DNA from: Madurella fahalii
Taxonomy: Eukaryota; Ascomycota; Sordariomycetes; Sordariales
DNA length: 64,000 nt
Assembly (NCBI GenBank): GCA_029876055.1
Contig: CM056875.1
Location: 124,001-188,000 of the forward strand
Direction of reading: 5' to 3'
Shown: positions 61,524-64,000 of the stretch, piece after piece
Position numbering within the stretch: the first letter of the stretch is position 1
How the letters are laid out: every line of letters begins with the position of its first letter
Made by a program: the position numbers and the translations under genes
Notes under the pieces: model-generated
What the model was told of the DNA's origin: nothing
What the model saw: the letters and a program-made list of their open reading frames with translations, nothing else
The model's database searches: none

Positions 61524-62542
61524 TTTGGCTTTGTGGCGCGTCTTGATGGGTTTGCGTTCTGGTTCCTCCCTGCCGAAGAGTACTGTGGCAGCAAACGCGC
61601 TTAACGCGACTCGGCCGCGACCCATTAATCAAAAATATTGCGCCACAGAACGGCCATTGTAAGCCACAACACTTCGGCCGCAGTTTTGCCGTTTGGCCCA
61701 CGTGACTTAACCGCTGCGACAATTCCCATGCTTGGTCCCAGGCTTCACTCTGCTCCTCCATCCGAAAACCCAGTCTCTAGGGAGAATAAGGATTTGAGAT
61801 GTTACCGAGATTCCCGGTCTCACCTGGGGCGTTGTCCTGTTCACCATAACTGGCGGAATCCCTCTGTCTGCACTTACTCATCACGATCAGCTACATACCC
61901 TCTACCCAACCACACGTTCCGTGAACAATACATACAATATCAACATACCCCAGTTTGCGTTTTCCAACATCGCAATGTTGGAGATACTCAAGATGAAGTC
62001 GAATATCACAGTCTGCAGTTTACCATCATTTCCCCATCTGATGATTGGACTCATTGGAGAGACGGTACGGATGGATACCTAATTAAATAATCGTTTGACA
62101 GAAAACTTGGTCACTGGAGAAAATGCACGCCAGCAACGGGAGGGTGTACTCATCAGTTTGTCCAGAATAGCTTTTTCGTCCCTCATAATCCAGGGTATCG
62201 GAAGCAAATACGCCAAGTGCATCCGTTATTTAACCACTGACGGTGGAGAGAATGGATTCCAAGTCGTAAGAGAGATTGATGTAATCAACATGTGAATGGT
62301 GCGCACCATAGGGGTGCTAACCAATGATCTAGGCTACTATGCCCGATATCTCTAGTCTATACAATGAATGGACTGGAACCGGGGTATTAGGTACTACTAC
62401 TATGCTAGTGACGTCTCGAAAACAAAGGCAACCTCCCGCGTGTCCAGAGTGCTGGTATAGGAAAGAAAGTAATATGGCAAACCACCGCCCCAACCATTCA
62501 TAAACCGTAAATGTTCATGCATCATGTGCAGTTGGGGTGTGC
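61524..62542. other. Intergenic region between RFC3 and the NTF2-like gene
   Basis: RFC3 promoter and the 3' flank of the secreted-protein gene. The frame at 61638-62090 has no domain. Confidence 0.5.
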
Positions 62543-63611
62543 CTATCGGCACATAAATGTCTCCCCAACGGGATCTCCATAGAGTTCTTCATCATTAAAG
62601 TAATCTTGAGGGTACTCCACATCGACGCATTTTCCGCCACCGGTAGGGCCGACGTGGGGACAATGATGCTGGAAAACCATGTCAGTTTATTTCGGCTCTC
62701 AGAATCGAACAGCAGTGGTAAACATACATCTGGCCGTACTTGTGTGAGCACAAGGTGGATGGTCCGGCAGACGACATTGTCGCCCCAAGCTGCGTCGTAG
62801 CTTCCGTAAGGCCGCTGCGAGAGGGAATAAACGCATTCAGAGATACTTCCCCACTGGGCGTTGGCACCGGTGCATCTTAGTTGGGTGACAGTGCAGATCT
62901 GGAAGATGCTTAGCATCTGCTGCTCCGGCGTAACAACTGGCCCTGACGTCTTTTGGACCCAGGCATTGAGATTTGGAATCCAAGCGTCGTAGTTGAGCAC
63001 TGCTCCCTCGTTGTCGAACCTCCAGAAGGCGACCTGCGGGCAAGTTAGCCACACGGCACGAATCCAGGAATGGCATGATACCGGTAACTGACCTGCTTTA
63101 GAGGTGCAAGTGCCTTTCCGTGGTCAGGAGACCCCGGGTTCACCACACTGCAGTACAGGTAGACGACCGAGGCAGCCACCTCCCTACAGGCCGAGCTGAA
63201 CTCAACAATCTTGTAACTGGTGATGGCGGCGGAGGCTCCGTTTCCCTGCGGAACGGGTGCTAGAGCGAAGAAGTACTCGATGGAATCCTCAAAGCCCTTG
63301 AAATCGCCGACAGGGTCGACTCTCCCGGAAACTTTGCGGCTGAAGAGGCCCGGCGGGACATGGGAAGCGCCTCCGGTGAGGATGGGAACCTGATTCGGAA
63401 AAACGGTGAGGTTGTAGATGCGTGATATCGTGTTAAAGTTGCGCCGCGCCGCGCAGTTTGAAGGCCGAACGCTCTTCCACGCCTTCTTCAAGCCCGGCGT
63501 TGATGTCACGGAGTCTGTTGGCAAGCTCCTAGTCGGTGTCGCTAGGCACAGGAGTAGACATAGAACAATGCCCCACCAGAAATGGCGGTTGGATAAAAAG
63601 AGATACGCCAT
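62543..63611 (-). CDS. Secreted protein with NTF2/SnoaL-like region, function unknown
   Basis: Three exons on the minus strand (63611-63093, 63033-62728, 62668-62543), each a multiple of three, with two 59-bp introns, give 316 aa. FWWGIVLCLLLCLATPTRSLP is a signal peptide. The central part (about 85-190) with PPGLFSRKVSGRVDPVG, IEYFFALAP and QVAFWRFDNEGAVLNYDAWI resembles an NTF2/SnoaL fold. The C-terminal part is Cys/His-rich: CVYSLSQRPYGSYD, VVCRTIHLVLTQVRPD and HHCPHVGPTGGGKC. That HCPH-GGG-KC end, which appears only after splicing, could bind a metal. I recognise similar uncharacterised secreted proteins in filamentous ascomycetes but no enzyme name. Catalytic function cannot be assigned. 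Confidence 0.82.
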
Positions 63612-64000
63612 ATGACGACTTGAACGGAATTGCTTCCTTAAAACTTTTTAATTGAGGCGAGAAGCCGATGTGCATCAAGTACGATACAGATTAGGTACAG
63701 CATCAAAACCACCGGCATCATCCCAAGCGACGAAGGCGGAGGAAAAAGCGGTGTCTTAATTATCCATCATGTCGGCAGTGCAAACAAACCCGCTTCCGGG
63801 ACTGCTGGGCTTTTCTTCACAGGGAGCTTTTTTTTTTTTTTTTTTTCCTCCCTCGTTCGCGATCGCGAATGCGTCGGCGACCGGGCAACGTGGCGGCTCC
63901 CTGTGGGGAGGATCAAAGCGATTGGGACGAACTACTGGACCCAAGAAAGTACAGCGTGGGATGGTTCGGCATGGAATGTTCGACAAAGTTGCCGGCGGTC
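63612..64000. other. Upstream region of the NTF2-like gene, window end
   Basis: Promoter region with a T19 run at 63828-63846. No other feature seen before the window ends. Confidence 0.5.

Noticed and set aside
61638..62090. 150-codon open frame (+)
   Set aside because: No domain or signal; spans the RFC3 promoter region.

Overview
The window looks like nuclear DNA of a filamentous ascomycete (Pezizomycotina, most likely a Sordariomycete). Nearly every gene is interrupted by short spliceosomal introns of about 51-138 bp, with GTRNGT-type donors and CTAAC-like branch points close to the acceptor. Genes lie on both strands without operons. The families present are typical of moulds: Zn(II)2Cys6 regulators, a CYP65-like P450, NmrA-like, DUF829, DOMON-b561, ACS-family MFS carriers and secreted Cys-rich proteins. 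I rebuilt exon-intron structures by hand from frame continuity, splice signals and family motifs. All spliced models below close in frame.

Layout. 1-9 kb: the 3' part of a formaldehyde-activating (GFA) enzyme, HAS1 RNA helicase (-), a small secreted Cys-rich protein (+) and a bifunctional 6-phosphofructo-2-kinase/fructose-2,6-bisphosphatase (+). 9-20 kb: gene-poor, with a 651-bp terminal-inverted-repeat element, a seven-pass membrane protein, a decayed zinc-cluster fragment and a P450. 20-28 kb: an NmrA-like protein, a secreted phytase-like esterase (-), and a TPR/HET-like gene broken by three frameshifts and one stop. 29-36 kb: a small CxxC protein, a DUF829 hydrolase (-) and a three-KH RNA-binding protein (-). 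36-50 kb: a secreted aspartic protease, an AflR-type zinc-cluster regulator and a 5.4-kb stretch without a convincing gene. 50-64 kb: two ACS-family MFS transporters in the same orientation, a DOMON-cytochrome b561 protein, replication factor C subunit 3 (-) and a secreted NTF2-like protein (-).

How they fit together. Core housekeeping genes (HAS1, PFK2/FBPase2, the KH protein, RFC3) are scattered among accessory genes for secretion, transport and regulation. No complete biosynthetic cluster is visible. The P450 beside a zinc-cluster relic, and the solitary AflR-type regulator, could be remnants of dismantled clusters. The two most unusual items are the TIR element with a TTA target-site duplication and transition-only TIR divergence, and the pseudogenised TPR/HET-like gene, which resembles fungal allorecognition or immune-type architectures.
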